Positions 1-11,047 of a DNA stretch of 64,000 nt are shown here, piece after piece (the stretch's first letter is position 1; every line of letters begins with the position of its first letter). The stretch is from Tubulanus polymorphus (taxonomy: Eukaryota; Nemertea; Palaeonemertea; Tubulaniformes; Tubulanidae), in contig NC_134026.1 in NCBI RefSeq assembly GCF_964204645.1, positions 30,194,650 through 30,258,649 on the forward strand, given 5' to 3'. The position numbers and the translations under genes were made by a program. The notes under the pieces were generated by a model. The model searched no databases, was not told where the DNA came from, and worked only from the letters and a program-made list of their open reading frames with translations.

Positions 1-252
1 GTATTTGTACTCCAATACAATTGTAACCATTGTGACCATTGGTTCGCAAAAAAGTCGACTCCAATTTTAAAAGCTTCGTTCCCTGCAAAATATTATTGGA
101 TAAATGAGAAACACTTGTGTTGTATATATATACTTGTGTTCATAAAATCACTTTACATTCTGCCAGGAATCCGAGTGTTAGCAGATGTGTATTCGGATTT
201 CTGTAGTATAGTAATTCATTTAGTTCATTGATCTATGTGTATCAAATATTCA

Positions 253-425
253 CCTATCGACGAAGCTGCGTTATTCACATATTCGGTCAGAATTTCCTTC
301 AACTTCCCCTGAACTGCGGCACCTAGCGATATATCGACGAGGAAAATGACATCGCGTTTTTCGTTGATGCAAGTCTCTGTAATAATGATAATCAAAAGAG
401 ACAATTTCAGACAAGTCGGTTTCAT
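253..425 (-). CDS. First exon of a secreted vWA-domain protein (partial)
   Basis: The start codon is at 425 and the exon runs to a donor at 253 (phase 1); the rest lies beyond the left edge. The first ~19 residues (MKPTCLKLSLLIIIITETC) look like a signal peptide. They are followed by the first strand of a von Willebrand factor A domain, RDVIFLVDISLGAAV. The MIDAS motif reads D-I-S-L-G instead of D-x-S-x-S, so metal binding may be weakened. The gene lies head to tail with the vWA gene at 860-2125, which suggests a local duplication. vWA domains generally mediate extracellular protein-protein contacts; the partner is not visible here. Confidence 0.6.
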
Positions 426-699
426 ATCGAGTTATAAGTGAACACATTTAATACAATTATAGACCCGAAACCCCACAAAATACATGTTCTTTCAATATTG
501 ATATCACAAAGTGTCTGCTGTCTCCAATAATCTGTAGCGCCTGGTGATATGATGTCAATTAGAAAATGAAACTTTTGGAGCATCAAAGCTTTAATCTTGA
601 TGTCTATCGTAGGATAGGTCGAGATCACAAACAATTTCCTTGTGAGGTCAATATGTAGAAAATCCTACAACAAATCCAAAATGAAAACGAAAGTTCTGT

Positions 700-765
700 T
701 ATAAGTGAATATATGCATTTTGGCTATTATCTTATAGCCATCATCAGACATATAAACTGAATATT
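700..765 (-). ncRNA. Decayed hammerhead-ribozyme-like motif
   Basis: The minus strand carries CTGATGA (747-741), then stem II TGGCTA/TAGCCA (740-735 with 726-721), then AAAA where GAAA is expected. Stem I can pair ATATGT with GCATAT around the core. The 3' core looks like a CpG-decayed GCCGAAACG, and stem III is lost. It is probably a fossil of the Penelope-type hammerheads seen better preserved at 42.4 and 52.5 kb, and probably inactive. It lies between the two vWA genes. Confidence 0.35.
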
Positions 766-859
766 CCGTCTTTTTTGCTGGATTTATACGTTGGGGGATT
801 TTCTACTTATTATAGTAGGAATTTCCTTCTGTTGGTATCAAAAATCAAACAGATATTTG

Positions 860-2125
860 TTAGTACTCACTATGCGAACAAATCTGCATTGTAACTCTAT
901 TTACAGTGCGTGCAATGTCACACGCCGTCAGATCTTGTGGAATCAAAATAGCCGATTCTTTGTCGTTTCGAGCATCGTGCGCTATCCAAATGGTTTCAAT
1001 TTCTTCAGATTTGTAGTTTTGTTCTTCTGCCATCACTGATTCGGATTCCGACGAAAATCCATCCGTCAGAATAATTACTGTCTTTTGCTTTTTATCTTAC
1101 AAATATGTAAAAAAAAACGTGGTTGGAATCGTTTGATAATGAATGAGATATGAAACTAAAACCCACTATATACAAATTTATGAGATTTTAAACGAAATTC
1201 ATAAATCAAAAGATCTAAAGACAGTTTTAGACTCTCTGCAGTGAGTGAGACTGCGAAACTTCGTGACTTTCACTTCTGAATTTTAAATTTTGATTAATAA
1301 ATTTCGTTTTTTATCTCTTAAATCTCTTAAATAATGGGTTTTTAATCTTACGTCCATGTCTCAGTATACAAAAGGTTATACGGTTATGGAATTTATGCGC
1401 AAGTGATTTACTCACTCTGGGATGCTCCGGGATTCTCCTTTTGAAAGATGCCGTTACGAACATAAGCCATCGCAGCACCGGTCGCTGTCATTCCACCCAT
1501 CGGTTTTATTTTATCTAACGCTAACGCGAAACTCGTTTCATCAGTTACATTCTTGATGTTCACGAATGTTCTGATATCATTCGCGTTCGAATAACCGACG
1601 ACGGCGACTTCAGGTTTTAGCGTTTTACTCAAACGTCCAACGATGGTTCTGATGATAAGTTTCATGTTGTTGATGTTGCAGTTGGAAATAGATGTCGATA
1701 AATCCAATAGAAATACGATTTTTGCTTGCATCGTTTTTTTGCAGTCTACAATAACAAGTTACGTAGTGTCAACATGAACGTATAAACTAGAGTCTAAACC
1801 ATAAACTAAAAGAATAGTTTACACGTCCATGATGTCATTGCCTTTTAGCAAACTCGAAATCTTCAAGTGATTGAAAACTTCCAGAATCTAAAAGGTAGTC
1901 AAATTCGTTTCTAATATTGAAACCTATCATCAAAGATTATTATCAAGAAAACAGACATATTCTTTACAGAATTTCGTATATTTTATATTCCAACTTACCG
2001 CTGGGGGAGTTATTTATCCAGTCATTTATTGTCGATAAGTCTGGATTAAGTTCACAGTTATCACCGATCGCGACAGCCAAATAAATCCCGCAGAGAAAAC
2101 AAATTAAAACTTGTAAATACTTCAT
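860..2125 (-). CDS. Secreted single-vWA-domain protein, 230 aa
   Basis: Three exons: 2125-1999, 1745-1416 and 1095-860. Intron phases match (1 and 1), giving 230 residues and a TAA stop at 862-860. Residues 1-19 are a signal peptide (MKYLQVLICFLCGIYLAVA). A vWA domain follows from about residue 50. The MIDAS is complete: D57-L-S-T-S61, T129 in the loop GGMTATG, and D164 in VIILTDG. Such domains bind protein ligands through a divalent metal ion outside the cell. A splice donor (GTGAGT) overlaps the last codons at 870, so a longer isoform splicing further downstream cannot be excluded; reading through to the stop gives a domain of normal length. No other domain is visible. Confidence 0.75.
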
Positions 2126-3333
2126 CTTCGGTTTCTAAAACCTGCTAAAGAAGTTCGTTGCAAAAAACAAATAATTTCAACACTTTTCTTTCAACAACAA
2201 TAACAATAAGGCTTTATTTCATGCAAAATTTACGGGAGAAAAAATTTTAAAAAAATTCATATTGGTTCATGGAAAAGAAAACGTTTGCACAATTTGAACA
2301 TCAATTAACTTACCTAATGATATCAAAATCTCACAAATATAGAAACATGAAATTTGGCGTTCATATAGTTTGACTAATCAAAGCCAAGTGAAATTTCTCT
2401 CTTTCCAAATCACAAATTCGACTCTACTTGAAATGAAACACTACGCTGGGAAATCTATAATTCATATCCGGTTACATTCTAAACTGAGTGAGCTATTCTA
2501 TTACATCTAACATAACCATTCTGCTGAAATAAAAACTGTTTTTGAAAACATTCGTTTCAATTATGATATAGATTGTATACACAGTCATTAGTATTATTGT
2601 GTTATAGGATAATCGAATCAATAGAGACAAGACAAGATATTCCGTAAAACACACAAATACCAGCACTTACCAGACAAAACCACTCAGAGCCCCGGTTTCA
2701 CATTCGCAACTTTTATCAACAAACGGTATCGATTTCTAAGATTGGTCTTGTATTGACTTCACAGAACTATTATTATGTGCTTAAACTGATTTTATGTTGC
2801 TGTTTGAACCAATATGTGTTTTATACTGGACATTAGTTTGATAGATTGGCTCTAGAATTTAGAAGATGTGCTTAGGCTGTGCCTCTTTAGTAAGAATACT
2901 GGCTCCATGCTTACAAGAAACAATGATAAATGTTCAATCAGATTGAGGTTGTTATAATGTTGTCTATTTATCTGTTTCGCTGCTGCAAGAGAAATTAGAG
3001 AGGAAAATTATTTACTATTTGGAATAGCGACAGAGCTGGTGAAAGAAGAATTAATCCATGTCAGGATAGCGTCGAATTGCTTCTATCAACCGACATAAAA
3101 AAAAACGGAATTCGAATGTCACTTTACAAAAGCCTGTACGCGAAAATACAAATTGTTTATGGCCGAATTTTTTTTTGCATATTGTACAGCATATGTAATA
3201 CATATACTGGTAACATATCGTATATAAATGCGAAGTAGAATCAACTCAAAGTTCAAAGTTCAAAGTTCTGTATTACTCGAGATATAAATGACCAACACGC
3301 GACTTACTTAGCCATTCTTTTGTCCCAGAAGTA
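2126..3333. other. Intergenic, no gene seen
   Basis: AT-rich sequence upstream of the minus-strand vWA gene. No open frame with splice support was found. A short direct repeat (caaagtt, about three units) occurs near 3246-3266. Confidence 0.5.
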
Positions 3334-3749
3334 CGGAAGGGATAGGGGGCCTCGAGTTGTCGCGTTCCAACTCGTCAAGTCGCCATATTTATGTCGAAAT
3401 ATCGCGATATATAGCGTCAAGTCGACATGAATATGTCGTCATATCGTGACGTTTTCACGACAAATTTCGCTTTCTCGACCACTTTCCTCGCGACAAGTCG
3501 ACATATTCACGACGACTTGAAACTCAGTCGTCATATATATTACTGGTGTCCTCATCTTACATTTAGACATGTCTGCAAATGACGGTTTGTCCCGTGGAAA
3601 ATGGGCGAAAAAGCGAAATTTGTCGTGAAAACGTCACGATATATCGACATATTCATGTCGACGTGACGCGATATATCGCGGTATGTCGACATAAATATGA
3701 CGACTTGTCGAGTTGGAACGCGACATCTCGAGGCCCCTTATCGCTTCCG
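3334..3749. mobile_element. Foldback (inverted-repeat) element beside the first hydroxyacid oxidase gene
   Basis: Two arms of about 140 bp are imperfect reverse complements: the left starts CGGAAGGGATAGGGGGCCTC at 3334, and the reverse complement of the right end starts CGGAAGCGATAAGGGGCCTC at 3749. Both continue through TGTCGCGTTCCAACTCG and a run of TCGACATA-type motifs. The arms are unusually CpG-rich for this window. The right end lies about 55 bp before the ATG at 3805, so the element sits in the promoter or 5' leader of that gene. No coding capacity; a non-autonomous foldback/MITE is the best description. Confidence 0.7.
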
Positions 3750-3804
3750 AACAGAAGAGAATCATCAAATCGTAATCCGATTCAGGTAAATAGATTGATT
3801 CAGG

Positions 3805-5439
3805 ATGAGTGGAAAATCGTTGGTCTGTTTGAAAGATTATGAAATCGAAGCGAAGAAGATTTTACCCCGAATGACCTGGGAGTATTATTCCACTGGTGCC
3901 GATGAGGAGATATCCTTAAGAGAGAATGAACTCGCGTATAAAAGGTCAGTGAAGTTGAGTCTATTACTGTTGCAGATTTTGATGGAAAAGAATAGCTTCA
4001 TTTCAATAATTTATTCATTACAGATTGAAATTGAGACCATCATTTTTGCGAGATGTGTCTAACGTGGATGTGTCGACGAAAATACTAGGACATTCAGTAG
4101 ATTCCCCTATATGTATAGCTCCTAGTGCATTTCATTGTTTAGCTCATCAGGATGGAGAGGTTGCCACAGCTAAAGGTAAATGATCCCACATATATCGGCT
4201 TACAGTCACAGCAGTATGTAGTGTACCAATAACACCACATTTATTCATTGATACCGCATGTATTAATGACACATTTTTAACACTTCATTTATCACGTTAA
4301 TATAAATCATGTAACGGTATTCATTCAAGCCGCTGCCAAGATGAATTCGATTTATACAATGAGCACATTCGCAACTCGCAGTATGGAAGAAGTGAATAAA
4401 GAAGCCCCGGCTGGAGATAGATGGTTACAATGTTACATTTTAAAACCGCGGAGTTTTATTGAAAAGATGTTGAAAAGAGCGGTTGCAGAAAATTTCAAAG
4501 CTGTTGTATTAACAGTAGATTGGCCCGCGATACCCAACCATCGGGCTTCAACCAGAAATCCATTTAGCCTACCATCTCATCTCAAACTTAGAAATATTCA
4601 CGATCAACAAACAGATGGGGTACATATAAACAGAAATCTGTTCCGAAAGGTTTTTCTCATTTCCGTAAAGAATCAAAAGAATGAAATTAACATTTCTCAT
4701 ATTTCATATTAGCAAGACATTTATTCTACAAATAGTGGCTGGTCTGCAGCTGTAGACGCCAGTCTAACATGGAAGGATATCGCATGGCTGAAAGAAGTGA
4801 CTAATTTACCAGTAATAGTTAAAGGTATTTTAACAGCAGAAGATGCTGAACTAGCGATAGAACATGGCGCATCAGCTATCATAGTGTCTAATCATGGAGG
4901 AAGACAATTAGATACATCACCTGCCACAGTAAGCGTTATTAACTGTCGATATTTTCTAATATTTCACAGTGTGATAAATGTTTATTATCTGTAGATAGAA
5001 GTATTACCAGAGATTGTAGCAGCAGTCAGAGGTCGAGTTGAAGTATATGTAGATGGTGGAATTCGTACTGGTACTGATGTATTAAAAGCTCTAGCGCTCG
5101 GAGCTAAAGCTGTTTTGATTGGTCGACCAGTTTTATGGGGATTAGCTTGTAACGTAAGTTCTGGATTTTCGTTTTATGGTAAATATTTTCATTTCAGTTG
5201 GTTATGCTGATATTCTAATTATTTTAGGGCGAGCAAGGTGTTGAGAATGTTTTGAAAATGCTTAAAGATGAACTCTCCACTGCCATGGCTCTGTCGGGTA
5301 CGTCGTGATGCGAATCCTCTATCATGTTTACTTAGATTCACGACTAACAAGTGTTTACTCTCTTACAGGTTGTCAGCGCATTTCAGACATCAAGCCAAAA
5401 TTAGTTGTCAAAGGCGACTACTATTTTTCAAAACTTTAG
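3805..5439 (+). CDS. HAO1-like: Peroxisomal FMN-dependent 2-hydroxyacid oxidase (HAO/glycolate oxidase family), copy 1
   Basis: Seven exons (3805-3944, 4024-4175, 4330-4619, 4713-4928, 4995-5153, 5228-5297, 5369-5439) give exactly 365 residues, the family's normal length. The enzyme oxidises (S)-2-hydroxy acids such as glycolate to 2-oxo acids, reducing O2 to H2O2. Visible family signatures: the N-terminal YYSTGADEE segment, the substrate/flavin lysine K231 in VIVKGIL, catalytic H255 and R258 in SNHGGRQLD, the FMN-phosphate loop around [14 protein letters not shown], and C-terminal SKL, a type 1 peroxisomal targeting signal. Copies 2 and 3 lie downstream. Exon 3 ends QQTDG where copies 2 and 3 differ, so the flexible active-site lid (loop 4 region) is divergent between paralogs. 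Whether the preferred substrate is short- or long-chain cannot be read from sequence. Confidence 0.93.
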
Positions 5440-6260
5440 AGATTATTTCAGTATGTTCTAAGAAAATAAATCTTATCCAGTAATGTTTGTAATTTTGCAA
5501 TGTTTTGATATTTTCTTCGATTCCACCCTTTAATTTGATTTGAAAAATATATCGTTGAAAACTAAAACTAAAATGCAATTAAATTCTTATATGTTTCGAT
5601 ATTTTTTTTTGGAAGATGATCGCTTGAATCGTGTATTGGATTTTTGAAATTCCTGTCCTCTCTCATTTCCTACGTGACATGTTATTTGACCCGAGGCTTT
5701 GCGTGGTATTTTATGGTTTATTGATTCTACCAAACCAATTTATAATGTCGAGTAATCAAATTGATCAACATCCCACCGACTCCCTTGACACACAGTAAAC
5801 TACAGAAGTTGTTTGAACGCGTGCTTAAAAGGTTCACTTAGTGTTTCTTATCAGAGATCGTGCCATTTTGCGTTTATATTGGCCACTATTAGATTGAGTG
5901 AACTGCGTCACACACAGGCCACACATCTTATCATTCCGTTTTACATTCACTGGAGAATTTTGAAACGAATTTCTTAGGATGAAATGTTTCACAAAATTAC
6001 GTTATTTTGACACGACTCGAGAATGTTTATCGTCCCCGAAGATGAACACGCATATCGTTCCAATAGTTTCATATATTTCCTTATTTTGATCGCTTCACTC
6101 GTAACGGGAAGAAACGCGAGACGAGACGAAGTTATCGTGTTGGCCTCGGAAACTGTAAAATCCTTAAATAACTCACAAACCTTCACCGTCGTTCACTTCA
6201 TCACGGAGACTGTGACGAATCGGATCGGTTTAAAATACGAACGACAAGACACGGGATAAA
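5440..6260 (+). other. Intergenic; unassigned 78-codon frame just before the next gene
   Basis: No conserved gene was recognised. An ATG-initiated 78-codon frame (6023-6259) stops one base before the ATG at 6261. It has a hydrophobic stretch (FIYFLILIASLVTG) but no recognised domain. It may be a 5' leader or uORF of the next transcript. Confidence 0.3.
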
Positions 6261-7522
6261 ATGTCTCCAACGATCATTTTCTTGGTGGTAAGAATTTCTA
6301 TTTTATCTTATCTGAAAAAGATACACAGTTACTAGTTCGATATGTCTGACGATAACTTAGAAATAACCATGAAATAATGTAACGTCAAAGAGTTCATTCA
6401 AAACTGCGTAGTTTCTACTTTTTAGGATTTGAATGATTTGTTCTTAATCATGTATTTTGATAGCTATCTATTGGAATCACATCGTGTATATCAAAACCAG
6501 TTTACAATGTGGAAGTTTTGAAAAACGGTCAGTTATTCAATTCATTGAAAAAACCTAGATAATTCCTATATATATACATACATCTTCGTGTTGTTTTATC
6601 TGATATTTGTTTGTATCAAATAATGCATGAAATATCTACACGAACAGTGTTCGATTCTTTTGTAATGTCGTGTTTAAAACGATGTATATATTATATACAT
6701 CGAGTGTCATCTGTCAGTCAGTTATTTAATCGGCTAGACGAGGATCCCGCGATGATTTTACATTTGTACTTTTACGTTGCGAATGTACTCATGAAAATAT
6801 GTCTATCAATACGTAATAATGCCAAGACCCACCATTATTATATACATTTGAAATATAAAAAACGAAGTTTATTTATTATTCAAAAGATAAATGAAAAATC
6901 AAAAGACACAATTTTCGATGACCTCTAGCGAGAGAATCCGAAACGACTTTCAATTTTCGATTTTAACTTTTGTATGATAAATTGTAATTTCGATCATTTG
7001 AATTTAGTTTTATAGTTAGTTTTAATTATATTATCCATTCTCTAGGTTGAGTGCGGCTATTTAGAAAGCAGAGTGCATTCTTACTGCCGCATAAATAGTA
7101 GCTTTTCTTGCTCTTTTTGAGTTTGATATTGTATCGCAGCATGTCTTTTTTTCTGATTGAAATCTTATCGAAAATCACGTTTTGAATAGTGATTAATGTG
7201 TAGTGTTTGTACGAACAATCAACTTAATAAACTCATGTTTTCTTTGTTTTCGTGTTAGCTTAGATAATGTCGTCAAAATCTAGTTGTCAAATAAATAACG
7301 TTGAATGAACATGTACCCCATAAACGTTACTCTTTCATATTAGAAAAACAGTTTCAGATATTCAGAGGCGTTTTTAATGACTTCACCTCGATATTTACAG
7401 GTATGGAATGGAGTACAATGACAATCGGTTCACAAACCTGGTGTTTCTGCTCAGAAGATGATATGGCATTTCCATTAAAATTCTGCAAAAATCCTCTGCC
7501 GAAAATCTGTGACAATATCTAG
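6261..7522 (+). CDS. Small secreted cysteine-containing peptide, 70 aa
   Basis: Three exons (6261-6287, 6464-6527, 7401-7522) with matching phases (0, 1) encode 70 residues. The first ~17 residues (MSPTIIFLVLSIGITSC) form a signal peptide. The mature part is short and ends with four cysteines in the order C-x-C-x(14)-C-x(8)-C (CFC, FCKNP, KICDN), which could make two disulfides. The terminal TAG is followed by an AATAAA signal near 7590. I do not recognise the family; a secreted regulatory peptide or small antimicrobial-type protein is possible but not shown. The model rests on splice sites and phase only. Confidence 0.5.
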
Positions 7523-8422
7523 AATTTTGCTTGACAAATAATTGTAGAAATTCTTTGAAAGATATCGGCGTTTGATATATATAATGACGAATAAAACCAT
7601 TAAACTTTATTACTGTTGTTTGGTGTTTGTTTCTTTTCATTTTTGAAATGAAATTGGTGGAAGGAGATTTATTAATCCAAAATTAGGAATAGCATGAGAA
7701 TTACTGCATATGTTAAAAGCAATGGAAAGTCAGTTAAAATATGTAGTTGTACCTTGATCAGACTGTCGCATTTATACATGACATACATTTATACATACAT
7801 TAACAGATTTGTGTCATGATGTCTGAGATCGCTTATAAAACAACCCGACCAATTGTTCAGCAGTGAACATCAGTAAGTATAGACAGACCGGTTATACGGT
7901 TCAGTAATAACTTTAACCAGGGGCCGACTCGCTCGATTGGAACCCCCAGGTAGAAATTTCAGTCCATGAAACAGACGTGTAATATCGAATTGACTAGACG
8001 ACGCACTGTACCCATACAGTCATGTACGGCATGGCTTACATCCAGCTATGGTACACATTAACCAACTATTTTTTAGAAATATAGAAAAAAAACACATGTG
8101 TCCCTTATAAGTGCATATATAACGAGGTCGTGACGATAGTACTCGTATATCGAGAGTTTTCTAGTACAGATCATATTCCAATGACTTCGTTGATATAGAG
8201 ATCTAAAGTGGACTGAATTATAACCTTTGTTCTCGTGTAATGCACTGAGTAGATTTCGATTTCAGTGAAAATGCATAGTAATAAGATACAAACGATAATA
8301 TAAGCGGGGATAGATGCTTTTGGGATAAAAAGAAGCTATTGTTCGGTAATCTTTTGAGCGAGAAAAAACGTTTAATAACGCGAACTACATTTTACCATTT
8401 GATTCAGATAAGTTGATCCAGG
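7523..8422. other. Intergenic, promoter side of hydroxyacid oxidase copy 2
   Basis: No gene seen. The stretch just before the next start (from about 8395) resembles the corresponding sequence before copy 1 (gattcag.taa..tgattcaggatga type), as expected for a tandem duplicate. Confidence 0.4.
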
Positions 8423-10414
8423 ATGACCGGGAAATCCTTGGTCTGTTTAAAGGATTATGAAAGCGAAGCGAAGAAGATTCTACCCCGAATGACCTGGCTT
8501 TATTATTCGTGTGGAGCTGATGAGGAACTAACCCTCAAAGAGAATGAGCTCGCGTATAAAAGGTCAGTGTTGAGTCTTTTCACGGACTCTAAAACGAAGA
8601 ATCCGTGGTCTATTACTGTAGCAGATTCCACTTGGAAAAGAAAGGCTTCATTTCAAAATTCATTTATTACAGATTGAAATTGAGACCATCATTTTTGAGA
8701 GATGTGTCTAACGTGGATGTGTCGACGAAAATACTAGGACATTCAGTAGATTCCCCTATATGTATAGCTCCTAGCGCGTATCATTGTTTAGCTCATCAGG
8801 ATGGAGAAGTTGCCACAGCTAAAGGTATTCAATTGTTTTTAGCTAATCTTAAAGGGAGTGGCCTGGAGGAGGCTGAGAGATGGACCGACCCCATCAATCA
8901 CTCATCACACTCTGTACTGTCCTAGCTCCACCCCTTATATCACATCACGTACCTCCAAACCTTCCACAGACACCACCCCCGACCTCACCCACACCTCAAC
9001 AACACCAAACATCCTGACCCCGTATTACCCAAACTTACACTTTCATATTACTCTAACTGTACCTTACTCTATCCTTTACACTCTACACACACCGCCCCCT
9101 ACCTTACACATACCATACCAACATCACACCTGTACCGCCCTCTACCAGCATCGGGAGATATAACGTGCTATGGAATGTATAGGAACCTGCATATATGATA
9201 TTTTGTTCTCAATGAACAATCAGAGTAGATATCATATTTATCCAGCCTTCAATCCACCTTCTATTCATTATAGCCGCCGCCAAAATGAAGTCGATTTATA
9301 CAATGAGCACTTTCGCAACTCGCAGTATGGAAGAAGCGACAAAGGAAGCCCCGACTGGCATCAAATGGTTGCAATGTTACGTCTTAAAACCTCGTCGTTT
9401 TATCGAAGAAACGTTGAAAAGAGCAGTAGCAGCAAATTTCAAAGCGGTTGTATTGACAGTAGATCAGCCTGTAGCTGCGAATCACCGGGCTTCCGCCATC
9501 GATAGGTTGATTTTACCACCACATCTTAAACTTGGAAATATTGACGAAGAAACATTGAGAGTATGCCATATAGTATATCTAAAAACCTGCTCAAAGTTGA
9601 CTTTTAGATTCTTGATATCAAATCTAGATGTATTTAGGAACAAGAACTGGTAGAGTTTGTTAGTTTGAAATATTAATGTTCCAGCGCACAGTTTTGGGAA
9701 GCAGAGACAAAGTACATACCGGAGGTGCAATCGACGCTAGTCTAACATGGAAGGATATCGCATGGCTGAAAGAAGTGACTAATTTACCAGTAATAGTTAA
9801 AGGTATTTTAACAGCAGAAGATGCTGAACTAGCGATAGAACATGGCGCATCAGCTATCATAGTGTCTAATCATGGAGGAAGACAATTAGATACATCACCT
9901 GCCACAGTAAGCGTTATTAACTGTCGATATTTTCTAATTGTTCACAGTATGATGAATGTTTATTATCTCTAGATAGAAGTATTACCAGAGATTGTAACAG
10001 CAGTCAGAGGTCGAGTTGAAGTATATGTAGATGGTGGAATTCGTACTGGTACTGATGTATTAAAAGCTCTAGCGCTCGGAGCTAAAGCTGTTTTGATTGG
10101 TCGACCAGTTTTATGGGGATTAGCTTGCAACGTAAGGTTTGATTTTTCGTTTATGGTAAATATTTATTTTCATTCCTGTTGGATATGATGATAATCTAAT
10201 TATTTTAGGGCGAGCAAGGTGTTGAGGATGTTTTGAAAATGCTTAAAGACGAACTATCTACTGCTATGGCTCTGTCGGGTACGTACTAATGCGAATCCAT
10301 TTTTTTCACGTTTCTTAATGACCAATAAGTGTTTATTCTATTGTAGGTTGTCAGCGCATTTCAGATATCAAGCCAAAATTGATTGCCAAAGGCGAATATT
10401 TTTCAAAGCTTTAA
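8423..10414 (+). CDS. HAO1-like: Peroxisomal FMN-dependent 2-hydroxyacid oxidase, copy 2
   Basis: Seven exons (8423-8562, 8673-8824, 9274-9560, 9685-9906, 9973-10131, 10209-10278, 10347-10414) give 365 residues ending EYFSKL, again a peroxisomal signal. The intron positions and phases equal those of copy 1, and introns 4 and 5 are still alignable, so the duplication is recent. The FMN and catalytic motifs ([28 protein letters not shown]) are intact. Exon 3 ends EETLR and exon 4 begins [17 protein letters not shown], so the region around the active-site lid differs strongly from copy 1 ([15 protein letters not shown]). That difference is where altered substrate choice would be expected. Intron 2 carries a cytosine-rich insertion. 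Confidence 0.93.
8840..9165. repeat. Strongly strand-asymmetric C-rich, G-poor insertion in intron 2 of oxidase copy 2
   Basis: From about 8925 to 9150 the plus strand is C/A/T with almost no G (runs such as cacacaccgccccctacc). Copy 1 lacks it at the matching intron. The head (8840-8925) may be the 3' end of a retroelement, but I cannot assign a family. Confidence 0.4.
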
Positions 10415-11047
10415 ACCAACTCTACCCGTATGAAAATAGTAAGATGAGTTACTAATTTGTCCTTGATCGTGAAACTCTTGGAGCTGGAGTTGTGCAAGTT
10501 CAACTCATTTAACTATTCAATCAAGTTGAATAAGCCCCACGGTTAAGTTTACAACTGAATCATTAATTAACTCGCGAATTTATGGAATCAGTTTACTTTT
10601 GATATTAATACAAAATAAAAGACATAAAATTATGAATTTGTTTCGTAGTCATTATTTTTATTGTATAAAATTCAAATTCTTTGTTGTATGAAATTCTATA
10701 TGGTTCACAGACGAATCCTTTTATTTACATTGTATAATAATTTGATGATGGGACGTTGTTGATGATATATGTTGTCATACAATTCATTTATTACGTATCT
10801 GAAAATATCCGTCAATGTATGAATTTTGACCATACATAATGTCTATTTATTTACATTTCTACTTATAAATATTATAGAATAAATTAAAACATTTTAATTA
10901 AATCCTTCGTTCAAACAAGGTTGTCATTTCTATTTCTGTCACTGTCTAGTTGTTCGTTCATCTTAATCCACAGAGCTAAAAGGCTGAAATCATGGCCGAT
11001 TGGATCATCTATGGATGGAACCAACTCAATGTTAATAAACTCACAGA
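10415..11047. other. Convergent intergenic region between oxidase copies 2 and 3
   Basis: AT-rich 3' flanks of two genes that point at each other; an AATAAA lies near 10613 on the plus strand. No gene seen. Confidence 0.5.

Noticed and set aside
422-634. A 70-codon minus-strand frame as the last exon of the vWA gene
   Set aside because: No acceptor gives the phase needed after the donor at 870; reading through to the TAA at 860 gives a complete domain.
8858-9163. A 101-codon plus-strand frame in oxidase intron 2
   Set aside because: It lies in the C-rich G-poor insertion, is Thr/Pro/His low complexity and overlaps an intron.
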